Shown in pieces: positions 27,358-34,275 of a stretch of 64,000 nucleotides of DNA; the stretch's first letter is position 1; every line of letters starts with the position of its first letter. The DNA is taken from the NCBI GenBank assembly GCA_017694845.1, contig JADIMI010000061.1, positions 1-64,000 on the forward strand, in the 5' to 3' direction. Origin of the DNA: Candidatus Cryptobacteroides intestinavium (GTDB lineage: Bacteria; Bacteroidota; Bacteroidia; Bacteroidales; UBA932). The notes under the pieces were generated by a model. It did no database searches. It was given only the letters and a program-made list of their open reading frames with translations, and was not told the DNA's origin. The position numbers were made by a program, and so were the translations under genes.

Positions 27358-27843
27358 TCAGATCTGTCGGGTCGCCCTGAAGGAAATACGTTTGAAAATG
27401 AATATCGGAATAGTGACCCCGATAGCCATCACCAGCAGCACGGCCAGACAGGTAAGCCCGTTCGAACCACAAAGATAAAAATAATGGTGGAACTCCTCCT
27501 CACCTCCGGTAAGACAAAGTATGAGATTCTGAAAAGTCCGGTAGGCGTACATCCCGGGAATCATCGGCAGGAGAGCCGGAAAGGAGACAGCCTCGGCAGG
27601 AGCCTTTGTACGCGGCGCAAGGAAAACGGCAAGAAGGCCGATAACAGTCGCTGCGCACAGGTTTGCAAGCACGAGATGCATCCCTGTGGCATTCATAAGC
27701 ACATACCTGAGTGAATGACCGACTGCAGCGATTCCTGCACAGACAGGATATATCCTGTGAGGAGGATTGCTGATGCTGGCGAATCCAACTGAAGCAATGG
27801 CCGCGAAAAAAGCGTCCTGCAAAGTACCGAATATAATATCCAT
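27358..27843 (-). CDS. Threonine/serine exporter, ThrE second half (PF12821-like)
   Basis: 161 residues with four or five hydrophobic segments. The pattern FAAIASVGFASISNPPHRIYPVCAGIAAVGHSLRYVL...PALLPMIPGMYAYRTFQNLIL is typical of the ThrE_2/DUF3815 half of split ThrE exporters. It should form a complex with the product of the gene just upstream (19-bp gap) in the inner membrane and export threonine or serine by proton exchange. The substrate is inferred from the family. Confidence 0.88.
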   Translation of the reverse strand: MDIIFGTLQDAFFAAIASVGFASISNPPHRIYPVCAGIAAVGHSLRYVLMNATGMHLVLANLCAATVIGLLAVFLAPRTKAPAEAVSFPALLPMIPGMYAYRTFQNLILCLTGGEEEFHHYFYLCGSNGLTCLAVLLVMAIGVTIPIFIFKRISFRATRQI

Positions 27844-27862
27844 AATACCAGAAAATCCTTAA

Positions 27863-28684
27863 TTAAAACCATCTGAGATTCATTGCCAGGAATCCTCCGC
27901 AGAGGCCCGCCGACAGACACACGGTCAGCACCGTGGCATCCAGGAAACGGCTCAGGAAACTTATATAATGTCCATCCAGAAGGTCGCTCATCGAATTGAG
28001 ATAGGGCACGCCTGGTACGAGATAGAGGACACTTGTCCCGAGAGCGATATCCGGAGTGGAGCCAAGTCCGAAAACGTATCCGGCCGATGCTATCACGGAA
28101 GAGACAAATGATGCACAGACGAACGCAAGCCTTATGTCGATCTTGTCCTCGAGCATCATCTGCCTGATCCGGAACCCGACAAGGGTGGCGATGAAGACTA
28201 TCCCCATCGAAATGAAATCCCCTCCGAAGAGCCTGCAGAAAGAAGCATTCGCAACGGATGCAAGGACAAGCACGAGCCACCTGTTCTCAGGACGCGTCTG
28301 AAGTATTCTCTCCATTCTGCCGGCAGCCTCGCTGAATCCCACCCTGCCATCATGGAGATCCCAGCTCAGACGGCTCAGCTGCGTATTGATATTGAAGCTC
28401 GTCCCGGATTTGCGGATCTTCTGTATATTGCTGTAGGAATGCTGTCTGTCCTTGTCCCAGACTGTTATCTGCACAGTGGCAGGCATTATCGTCATCGAGT
28501 AGTCGACTCCCAGAGTCTCTGCCATCCTCTGTACATTCTTCTCTATACGGATACAGGTCGCACCGCAGCCCAGCAGGGCGGAAGCATATTCCGAAAGGAA
28601 GACACATGCATCCTTCACCGTCAGATGGGCCGCTTCCGCATCTCTGGAAGACCCCGGCTGCAGTATGGCACTATTCTCCATCAT
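27863..28684 (-). CDS. Threonine/serine exporter, ThrE first half (PF06738-like)
   Basis: 273 residues. A soluble N-terminal part (FLSEYASALLGCGATCIRIEKNVQRMAETLGVDYSMTIMPATVQITV) is the DUF1212/ThrE hallmark. Five C-terminal hydrophobic segments follow, ending in VLTVCLSAGLCGGFLAMN. A second ATG lies at 28681. The start overlaps the end of the small membrane gene by 14 bp, suggesting coupled translation. Confidence 0.9.
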   Translation of the reverse strand: MMENSAILQPGSSRDAEAAHLTVKDACVFLSEYASALLGCGATCIRIEKNVQRMAETLGVDYSMTIMPATVQITVWDKDRQHSYSNIQKIRKSGTSFNINTQLSRLSWDLHDGRVGFSEAAGRMERILQTRPENRWLVLVLASVANASFCRLFGGDFISMGIVFIATLVGFRIRQMMLEDKIDIRLAFVCASFVSSVIASAGYVFGLGSTPDIALGTSVLYLVPGVPYLNSMSDLLDGHYISFLSRFLDATVLTVCLSAGLCGGFLAMNLRWF

Positions 28685-28847
28685 CCTCTGTAGTGTATTT
28701 CCAGTTGTTCACTCTCTGCCCTGTCTCCTCATCAAAGATATGGTCATTACCGACAACTGTCTCCCTTGGCTTGCTGAAAGTCCGCACAAGCATCACTACT
28801 ATAGCTGCAGCGATAACCGCCGCCCAGATCATCATCTGTGAATCCAT
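28671..28847 (-). CDS. Small single-pass membrane protein upstream of ThrE
   Basis: 58 residues from MDSQMMIWAAVIAAAIVVMLVRTFSKP; the ORF-track start two codons earlier is a GTG. One hydrophobic helix (about residues 6-22) is followed by a polar tail ending NNWKYTTEDDGE. I do not recognise the family. It is first in the operon behind a well-formed promoter and overlaps the ThrE gene by 14 bp, which argues that it is real. A role as an accessory subunit of the exporter is speculation. Confidence 0.65.
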   Translation of the reverse strand: MDSQMMIWAAVIAAAIVVMLVRTFSKPRETVVGNDHIFDEETGQRVNNWKYTTEDDGE

Positions 28848-28897
28848 AACCACTTCGTTTTAATTATCTCAAATATCTGTCCTGTCAAAAACGGACG

Positions 28898-28928
28898 CAA
28901 AAATAGCCGCTCCTCCGGTAACGGCAAA
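28898..28928 (-). promoter_or_regulatory. Promoter of the ThrE-LysR operon
   Basis: On the minus strand TTTG, 19 nt, TATTTTTG. The RNA start is near 28891, about 44 nt before the small membrane gene. Confidence 0.75.
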
Positions 28929-28976
28929 GCGGCTGCAAAGGAAATTTCCGATAGGTGCTATCGGCAGAACCGATAG

Positions 28977-30947
28977 TTAAAACGAAATATCGAACCCGCC
29001 GACAAAGGTCGCTCCCGGCATCGGGAAACCGGCATTGATCTCATACTGCTGAGCAAGAAGGTTGTCGCCCTTGACAAAGAAATTCAGCCAGTCTGTCAGA
29101 CGGACGCTTGCACGGAGGTTCCACAGCAGAAAATTCTCTTTCTGCACCGGATCAGGCGAGACAGCCGTATAGAGGCCGTTGATGTACTGCAGCCCCGTGG
29201 ATATTCTCCAGCGCCCTTCAGCAAAAGATGCTCCCGCGTATGCCTTGTGTTCAGGCGCACCTGCAACCGGATTCTTCATATTCAGATAACTGTAATTGGC
29301 ATCGACAGACCAGTTCCCGGAAATCCTGTATGCCGCCTCCAGTTCCACTCCGGCATTGTCCAGCTTACCCGAATTGACATTGCGGGGACGGCCGTCAACC
29401 CTTGTCGTCATAATGATATTGTCCGCATCGATATAGAAGACATTCACCCCGTAACGCAGAGCACCACCGACCATGGTCTGGGAAAACGCCAGTTCGTAGT
29501 TCCACATCCTTTCAGGCTGCAGCCCGTCATTCTGGGGAGGGAACATATACATTTCGCGTACGGTCGGATATCTGAACCCTTTCGCTACCGAAAGCTTCAG
29601 TTCAATGGAATGCGGAAGATGGAACGAAAGACCTGCCTGAGGCACCCACTCTGTCCCGACACGGGAATGATGGTCCATCCGCACTCCTGCATCCAGTGTC
29701 AGCCAGTGCCCGAAATTCTGACGGAAATCCAGATAAGCCGCCACCTCGTGCAGGACGACATCCGCTATCGGTTCTGTCCTTCCATCCGGTTCTCCCGAGA
29801 CCGCATCGACCATATCATTCCAGGCATTTCCTCCGAAACGATACCAGTCAGCTCCCGCAGTGAGCCTGTTCCCCTTGAACATCTGTACACTCTGGTAAAG
29901 CGATATTCCCATCATATCGTCAAGCGAACGGTAGCGGTAATCGAGAGGAGTCTCCCCCTTGGACGGTTCGTATCCATCATTGATATAATGGTCCCCCCAG
30001 TTATAGAAGAAGCTCAGAGCGCCGGATGTCTTTTCATAACTGTTTGACAGACGCGCAGATGTCATCCCTCTTGTAATCCGCTGGTCGGCATCCAGAACGG
30101 GACTTGCGACCGTACCGGGATTGGAGGCATTGAAATGCGTCACGTTCACATCGGCCGAGACATCCCAGCTGTCGGAGAATTCATAACCGAGCTTCGCATA
30201 TCCTCCGTACTGTTCGAACCCTGTATCATCCCTGTGGCCGTCCGAACGGTTGTACGAGGCGCTCACCACACTGGAAAACCCTTTCTTGTGCACCATATTG
30301 GTCACTTCGGTCTCCAAAGTATTATATGAGCCGTAACCGACACGGGCGTTTGTCCTTACCCCGTCTGAATCCATTTTTCTTGTGACTATATTGATCACTC
30401 CGCCCATTGCATTGGAGCCATAGAGCATCGATGCCGGCCCCCTGAGCACTTCGACCTTCTCGGCGAGGAACGACTGGTATGCATCCGATATCGGATGTCC
30501 CATAAGCCCCATATACTGCGGATGTCCGTCGATCAGGACCATCATCCGTCCCGACCCTCCGCTTAGTCCACGCATCGAGATACCTCCGGCAGCCCCTTCA
30601 GAGACTCCGTACCCCATCATTGACCTCCTGGTGACAAACAGTCCGGAAACCTGCTCCGAGAGTACAGGCAGCAGGGACGACTCATATGACTGTTCAATCT
30701 GCCGCCTTCCAATGACAGACACTGTAAAAGGCAGATGCCTTATGTCCACCGCATTCCTCGTGCCGGTTACAACCGCCTCTTCCAGAGGCTTTTTCTCATC
30801 TATGACCACTGATCCATCACCGTCACAGAAACTCTCTATGACAGCGTTCCAATCCTTTTCCATACAGTTCCCGGCATAAGTCTCTATCCGGGCGATGAAT
30901 ATTCCTGCCATACAGGCTGAAAGCATCAAGCCTTTCCTGACCACCAT
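28977..30947 (-). CDS. TonB-dependent outer-membrane receptor
   Basis: 656 residues with an N-terminal signal segment (MVVRKGLMLSACMAGIFIARIETYA). EEAVVTGTRN (TonB-box-like) leads into a plug domain (LPFTVSVIGRRQIEQS...SGLFVTRRSMMGYGVSEGAAGGISMRGLSG...KVEVLRGPASMLYGSNAMGGVINIVTRK). A 22-strand-type barrel follows and ends in aromatic F (GGFDISF). It lacks the carboxypeptidase-like extension of SusC proteins and resembles the BtuB/CirA class for small ligands such as metal chelates or cobamides. No riboswitch is visible in the 119-bp upstream gap, and the ligand is unknown. Confidence 0.93.
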   Translation of the reverse strand: MVVRKGLMLSACMAGIFIARIETYAGNCMEKDWNAVIESFCDGDGSVVIDEKKPLEEAVVTGTRNAVDIRHLPFTVSVIGRRQIEQSYESSLLPVLSEQVSGLFVTRRSMMGYGVSEGAAGGISMRGLSGGSGRMMVLIDGHPQYMGLMGHPISDAYQSFLAEKVEVLRGPASMLYGSNAMGGVINIVTRKMDSDGVRTNARVGYGSYNTLETEVTNMVHKKGFSSVVSASYNRSDGHRDDTGFEQYGGYAKLGYEFSDSWDVSADVNVTHFNASNPGTVASPVLDADQRITRGMTSARLSNSYEKTSGALSFFYNWGDHYINDGYEPSKGETPLDYRYRSLDDMMGISLYQSVQMFKGNRLTAGADWYRFGGNAWNDMVDAVSGEPDGRTEPIADVVLHEVAAYLDFRQNFGHWLTLDAGVRMDHHSRVGTEWVPQAGLSFHLPHSIELKLSVAKGFRYPTVREMYMFPPQNDGLQPERMWNYELAFSQTMVGGALRYGVNVFYIDADNIIMTTRVDGRPRNVNSGKLDNAGVELEAAYRISGNWSVDANYSYLNMKNPVAGAPEHKAYAGASFAEGRWRISTGLQYINGLYTAVSPDPVQKENFLLWNLRASVRLTDWLNFFVKGDNLLAQQYEINAGFPMPGATFVGGFDISF

Positions 30948-30970
30948 AACTATTCTAAATTTCGGGAATG

Positions 30971-30978
30971 CAAAATTA
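30971..30978 (-). promoter_or_regulatory. -7 element for the TonB receptor
   Basis: Minus-strand TAATTTTG, 24 bp upstream of the receptor start. A TTTG lies 17 nt farther upstream, slightly short of the usual 19-20. Confidence 0.45.
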
Positions 30979-31066
30979 TAAAATGCCGGGGAACGGCAAA
31001 CCGTTTCCTGGCATCAAACTGTAAATATGGTATACAAATCCGTAAAATATCTTACGCCGAGACCAC

Positions 31067-32518
31067 CTACGCTATCGGGCCGGACCCGCACAGTTCATCC
31101 CCGTCATACCATACGGCAAACTGACCTGGAGTAATTCCGCGCTGGGGTTCATCAAAAAGGATGAACATTCCGGAATCCCTCCTTATCAGCACTGCATCCT
31201 GCAGCGGCTGACGGTAACGTATCCTCACACGGTATCTGCGTATCTCGCCAATGTCCATCTCCAGATCATCGTGTATCCAGTGGATATCCTCCGGCATGAC
31301 TCTGAGACAGCTGCGGTGCAGCCCCTTATGCGACTCCCCTTCCCCTACATATATTATATTCCGCTTCACATCCGTCTCTATCACAAAGACAGGCTCCCTG
31401 TGCCCGCCTATATTGAGACCCTTGCGCTGCCCTACGGTGTAAAACTGCGCCCCATTATGTCTTCCGATTATTTTTCCGTACGGATTGTCCTTGTATCTTG
31501 TCTTCTTTATGTGCCTTTTTCCGCTGCGGTAGGTCTCCGTCTCGAACGTAATGTCATATTTTACCGGCTCAGAAAGACGGATCAGCTGCTCATCTGACAA
31601 AGCAGCTATCATAGCAGCATCATAGCGCGGCTGTCCCGGGACATATTCCCCGTCTCCGGCAGGCACATCACAAGCCTCCCCGCCAGCATCCGTTCCCGAT
31701 ATGACATCATCCGGAAGAAGGGTCCCGAGAAGATCCCTGCAGAACCGATACTGGTCATTTTCTGCATAATATGCATCATAGACCTCCACTACATCCCCTT
31801 CTCTGGGCTGAAGGACCTGCTGCAGGAATGTCGGAAGGTCGACCTTCCCGATAAAGCATATCCCCTGCGAATCCTTCTTGTCAGCAGACGGGAGATCCGC
31901 CTCGCGGGCGAGCCTCCTGACCTCCGGTTTCACTATATCCCCTATAGGGAACATAGCCCTGGACAGCTGTTCCTGGTTCAGCTGGCAGAGGAAATAGCTC
32001 TGGTCCTTGTTGGGATCGGAACCGGCCAGAAGCCTGTAGACCGGATGTCCATCAGCATCCGTCAGCGGACCGCCATCAGGCCCGGACAGCCGTTCCTTCC
32101 GGCAATAATGGCCGGTAGCGACCATATCCGCCCCGAGCTTCCGTGCGCATTTGAGGAATGCATCGAATTTTATCTCCCTGTTGCACAGCACATCCGGATT
32201 AGGAGTACGGCCACGGGAATATTCCTCGAACATATAGTCGACAACTCTCCTGCGGTACTCTTTGCTCAGATCGACAAAATAGAAAGGTATCCCGATCTTT
32301 CTGGCAACCATCTCTGCGACAAACCTGTCCTCCTCCCACTCGCAGTCTCCGTGCAGGGTGGTCGAGGCATCGTTCCAGTTCTGCATGAACAGGGCGAACA
32401 CATCATATCCCTGCCGCTTGAGAAGAAGGGCCGCCACACTCGAATCCACTCCACCGCTCAGCCCGATGCACACCTTTATGTCCTTGTTTTCCTTACCTGT
32501 CATATCATTATTATTCAT
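31067..32518 (-). CDS. mnmA: tRNA-uridine 2-sulfurtransferase MnmA, long form
   Basis: 483 residues compared with about 360-400 usually. It thiolates U34 of tRNA-Lys/Glu/Gln. The PP-loop motif GLSGGVDSSVAALLL is near residue 20, followed by the Bacteroidota-type FMQNWNDASTTLHGDCEWEEDRFVAEMVA. DVLCNREIKFD holds the first catalytic Cys, and SQGICFIGK the second. The extra length lies mostly in the central and C-terminal region (TGTDAGGEACDVPAGDGEYVPG... and RYDAAMIAALSDEQLIRL), where a standard MnmA runs straight from FIG to the barrel domain. The first start (MNNND) or MTGKEN six codons on are both possible. Confidence 0.93.
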   Translation of the reverse strand: MNNNDMTGKENKDIKVCIGLSGGVDSSVAALLLKRQGYDVFALFMQNWNDASTTLHGDCEWEEDRFVAEMVARKIGIPFYFVDLSKEYRRRVVDYMFEEYSRGRTPNPDVLCNREIKFDAFLKCARKLGADMVATGHYCRKERLSGPDGGPLTDADGHPVYRLLAGSDPNKDQSYFLCQLNQEQLSRAMFPIGDIVKPEVRRLAREADLPSADKKDSQGICFIGKVDLPTFLQQVLQPREGDVVEVYDAYYAENDQYRFCRDLLGTLLPDDVISGTDAGGEACDVPAGDGEYVPGQPRYDAAMIAALSDEQLIRLSEPVKYDITFETETYRSGKRHIKKTRYKDNPYGKIIGRHNGAQFYTVGQRKGLNIGGHREPVFVIETDVKRNIIYVGEGESHKGLHRSCLRVMPEDIHWIHDDLEMDIGEIRRYRVRIRYRQPLQDAVLIRRDSGMFILFDEPQRGITPGQFAVWYDGDELCGSGPIA

Positions 32519-32611
32519 TCGGCGTCCCTTCAGCCTGCATTCCGATGTTTCCGCTCATTCCGTCACACCGGTCCATACAAGGTTTCAATTTATTTTTACT
32601 ATATTTGGCTG

Positions 32612-32643
32612 CAAATATAGTCAAGTTCCGCAACCATAGCAAA
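32612..32643 (-). promoter_or_regulatory. mnmA promoter
   Basis: On the minus strand TTTG, 20 nt, TATATTTG. The overlapping sequence also gives TATATTTG on the plus strand (about 32600), a possible -7 for cdd. Confidence 0.65.
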
Positions 32644-32704
32644 GGATCCTGCGCCGATAGACTATGCGCAGAAGGGAATGCACAGTAACACTGAATATCA
32701 GACA

Positions 32705-33184
32705 ATGGACAGGAGAGAGATAAATATTGTCTACACGGAATTCGGCAGTCTGAATGAACTGCCTGATGATGACCGTGAACTGGCTCTCAAGGCCATAGAA
32801 GCCACAAGGAATTCATATGCCCCGTATTCCCGGTTCAATGTCGGCGCTGCAGTAAGGCTTGATGACGGAACCGTTGTCACAGGCGCCAACCAGGAAAACA
32901 TCGCCTACCCGTCCGGCCTGTGCGCGGAACGGACAGCAATGTTCTACGCAGCATCGGAATATCCGGACATTCCGATGAAAACGATCGCGATAGCCGCATC
33001 TTCGGGAGGAAAGCTCTGTCCGGAACCGGCGACCCCTTGCGGTGCCTGCCGTCAGGTAATGGCTGAGTACCAGTCTCGAGGAGGACATCATATCTCCATC
33101 ATTCTCGTCGGGGAGGAAAAGATCTGGAAATTCTCATCAGTAGATGACATTCTTCCTCTCATCTTCGACAGCCTCGGAAAATAA
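32705..33184 (+). CDS. cdd: Cytidine deaminase
   Basis: 159 residues from MDRREINIVYTEFG; the ORF-track start nine codons earlier is possible. It deaminates cytidine and deoxycytidine to uridines in pyrimidine salvage. Zinc and catalytic motifs: GLCAERTAMF (Cys and Glu) and PCGACRQVM (two Cys), i.e. the Cys-ligated tetrameric type. NSYAPYSRFNVGAAV is the usual substrate loop. The SRP RNA gene follows 65 bp later. Confidence 0.95.
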   Translation: MDRREINIVYTEFGSLNELPDDDRELALKAIEATRNSYAPYSRFNVGAAVRLDDGTVVTGANQENIAYPSGLCAERTAMFYAASEYPDIPMKTIAIAASSGGKLCPEPATPCGACRQVMAEYQSRGGHHISIILVGEEKIWKFSSVDDILPLIFDSLGK

Positions 33185-33212
33185 GGTCTGTCTGCACAAA
33201 ACAGCAGATATA

Positions 33213-33244
33213 TTTTGCCGGAAAGAAAATTTGATATACCTTTG
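33213..33244 (+). promoter_or_regulatory. Promoter of the SRP RNA gene
   Basis: TTTTG, 19 nt, TACCTTTG. The spacing puts the RNA start at about 33249-33251, matching the first base of the predicted RNA stem. Confidence 0.85.
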
Positions 33245-33248
33245 CAAA

Positions 33249-33350
33249 GGGTAAGTCATACACGACCAGCTCCTGCTGAATCCCCCAGGACCGGAAGGTA
33301 GCAAGGGTAGGTGGTTGTAGCGGTGCGATGTATTCAGCTTACCCTTTTTT
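33249..33350 (+). ncRNA. ffs: Signal recognition particle RNA (4.5S type)
   Basis: About 97 nt with the universally conserved apical domain CCCAGGACCGGAAGGTAGCAAGGGTAGG, which includes the GGAA-like tetraloop (CCGGAAGG) and the asymmetric internal loop bound by Ffh. The ends pair as GGGTAAG / CTTACCC, directly followed by TTTTTT as terminator. It is a small bacterial SRP RNA without an Alu domain. The RNA with Ffh targets membrane proteins during translation. Confidence 0.95.
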
Positions 33351-33373
33351 CATCTCCCCTCCAATATCCCTTA

Positions 33374-33520
33374 TGTCACCATAGACGCAGCCGCTTTCTA
33401 TCATCCTGAACGGAGTCACCTTCTGTCATCCTGAACGGAGTTGCCTTCTGTCATCCTGAACGGAGTTGCCTTCTGTCATCCTGAGCGGAGCCGCAGGCGA
33501 AGTGAAGGATCTGAAGCACC
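33374..33520 (+). repeat. R1 array: four 25-bp tandem units plus a full copy
   Basis: TTCTGTCATCCTGAACGGAGTTGCC repeats at 33396 (variant), 33421 and 33446, and begins again at 33471. It then runs into a full R1 (TGTCATCCTGAGCGGAGCCGCAGGCGAAGTGAAGGATCTGAAGCACC). The CACCATAGAC variant starts the block at 33374. Confidence 0.85.
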
Positions 33521-33525
33521 GATAA

Positions 33526-33568
33526 TGCCATACAGAACGTAAATTGAAGGGTCCGTGCGCAGAGGCGC
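33526..33568. repeat. R3 half-copy
   Basis: TGCCATACAGAACGTAAATTGAAGGGTCCGTGCGCAGAGGCG is the near reverse complement of the segment that links the two R3 hairpins at 26035-26076. Confidence 0.7.
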
Positions 33569-33580
33569 TCTTCGGCGAAG

Positions 33581-33736
33581 GGACCGCGAACATCAATTTT
33601 TCGTAATTCATTGAGACACAACACAATGCAAAATAACCTTGTTCGAGGTCCCCTCAAAAAAGTGGGGACCACGAACGATCGATTTTTGTAATAACCTGTA
33701 TTTCAACAAGATACAAATTCAACTTGTTCGTGGTCC
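33581..33736. repeat. R2 paired palindromic units (A and B)
   Basis: Unit A, 33581-33651, is bounded by GGACCGCGAAC and GTTCGAGGTCC. The 14-nt spacer is CCTCAAAAAAGTGG. Unit B, 33666-33736, is bounded by GGACCACGAAC and GTTCGTGGTCC. Both units are 71 bp. Interiors match the A and B units at 25.4 kb, but the spacer is the reverse complement of the one there (13 of 14 positions). Confidence 0.88.
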
Positions 33737-33751
33737 GTTGTCCCGCCCTTC

Positions 33752-33922
33752 TTCTTCAGATTCTTCGCTGCGCTCAGAAAGACATTTCTTGTCACCATAG
33801 ACGAAGCCGACTTATGTCATCCTGAACAAAAGCGTTTCTGTGTCACCATAGACGGAGCCGCAGGCGAAGTGAAGGATCTGGAGTACCACATTGGTCCTCC
33901 ACATTGGCAGCCATCGGTGATT
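33752..33922. repeat. R1 copies after the R2 pair
   Basis: An inverted short form (CAGATTCTTCGCTGCGCTCAGAAAGACA) is followed by plus-strand fragments (CACCATAGACGAAGCC, GTCATCCTGAACAAA). A full copy at 33841 has the TCCACATTGGCAGCCATCGGTGAT tail. Confidence 0.75.
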
Positions 33923-33928
33923 CCAAAG

Positions 33929-33989
33929 GAGATATGCACCCCGAAGATGCCACTGAAGGCGTATATCGATGGTTGACCGCGCATATCTC
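33929..33989. repeat. R4 61-bp repeat, first of two
   Basis: GAGATATGCACCCCGAAGATGCCACTG ... GTATATCGATGG ... GCATATCTC. The perfect 9-bp inverted ends and 61-bp length match the unit at 25849. Confidence 0.85.
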
Positions 33990-34001
33990 GACATTTGCAT
34001 A

Positions 34002-34062
34002 GAGATATGCACCCCGATGATGCCACTGGGAGCGTATATTGAGGGTTGCCGGTGCATATCTC
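34002..34062. repeat. R4 61-bp repeat, second of two
   Basis: GAGATATGCACCCCGATGATGCCACTGGGAGCGTATATTGAGGG ... GCATATCTC, again 61 bp. It is separated from the first unit by 12 nt and is in the same orientation. Confidence 0.85.
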
Positions 34063-34071
34063 ACGAGGCAC

Positions 34072-34190
34072 AGATTCTTCGCTTCGCTCAGAATGACAAT
34101 GAACGGCCGCTCAGAAGGACAGGAAAGTCGTTCTGTTTCAGATTCTTCGCTTCGCTCAGAATGACAGTGAGAAGTCGCTCAGAATGACAA
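34072..34190 (-). repeat. R1 inverted short forms
   Basis: AGATTCTTCGCTTCGCTCAGAATGACA occurs twice (about 34072 and 34140), followed by shorter CGCTCAGAATGACA and CGCTCAGAAGGACA fragments, all the reverse of the R1 core. Confidence 0.75.
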
Positions 34191-34275
34191 TGTACGGCCG
34201 CTCAGAAGGACAATGTACGGGGTTCAGAAGGATGTGTACCTGAACAGAAGGACCGGGCAGGGAAAGGATCAGGAG

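Larger units (their letters stand above)
33351..34275. other. Gene-free repeat island 3
   Basis: About 925 bp without a supportable gene. In order: a 25-bp tandem R1 array, a full R1, an R3 half, the paired R2 units, R1 copies, two R4 units, then several inverted short R1 forms (TTCTTCGCTTCGCTCAGAATGACA). The ORF-track entries are repeat shadows. Confidence 0.8.

Noticed and set aside
30948-31066. Cobalamin or other riboswitch before the TonB receptor
   Set aside because: The gap is only 119 bp and contains no recognisable riboswitch core.
33396-33495. 25-bp repeats as a CRISPR array
   Set aside because: The units are directly adjacent with no unique spacers, and no cas genes are present. 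It is a tandem expansion of the R1 repeat.
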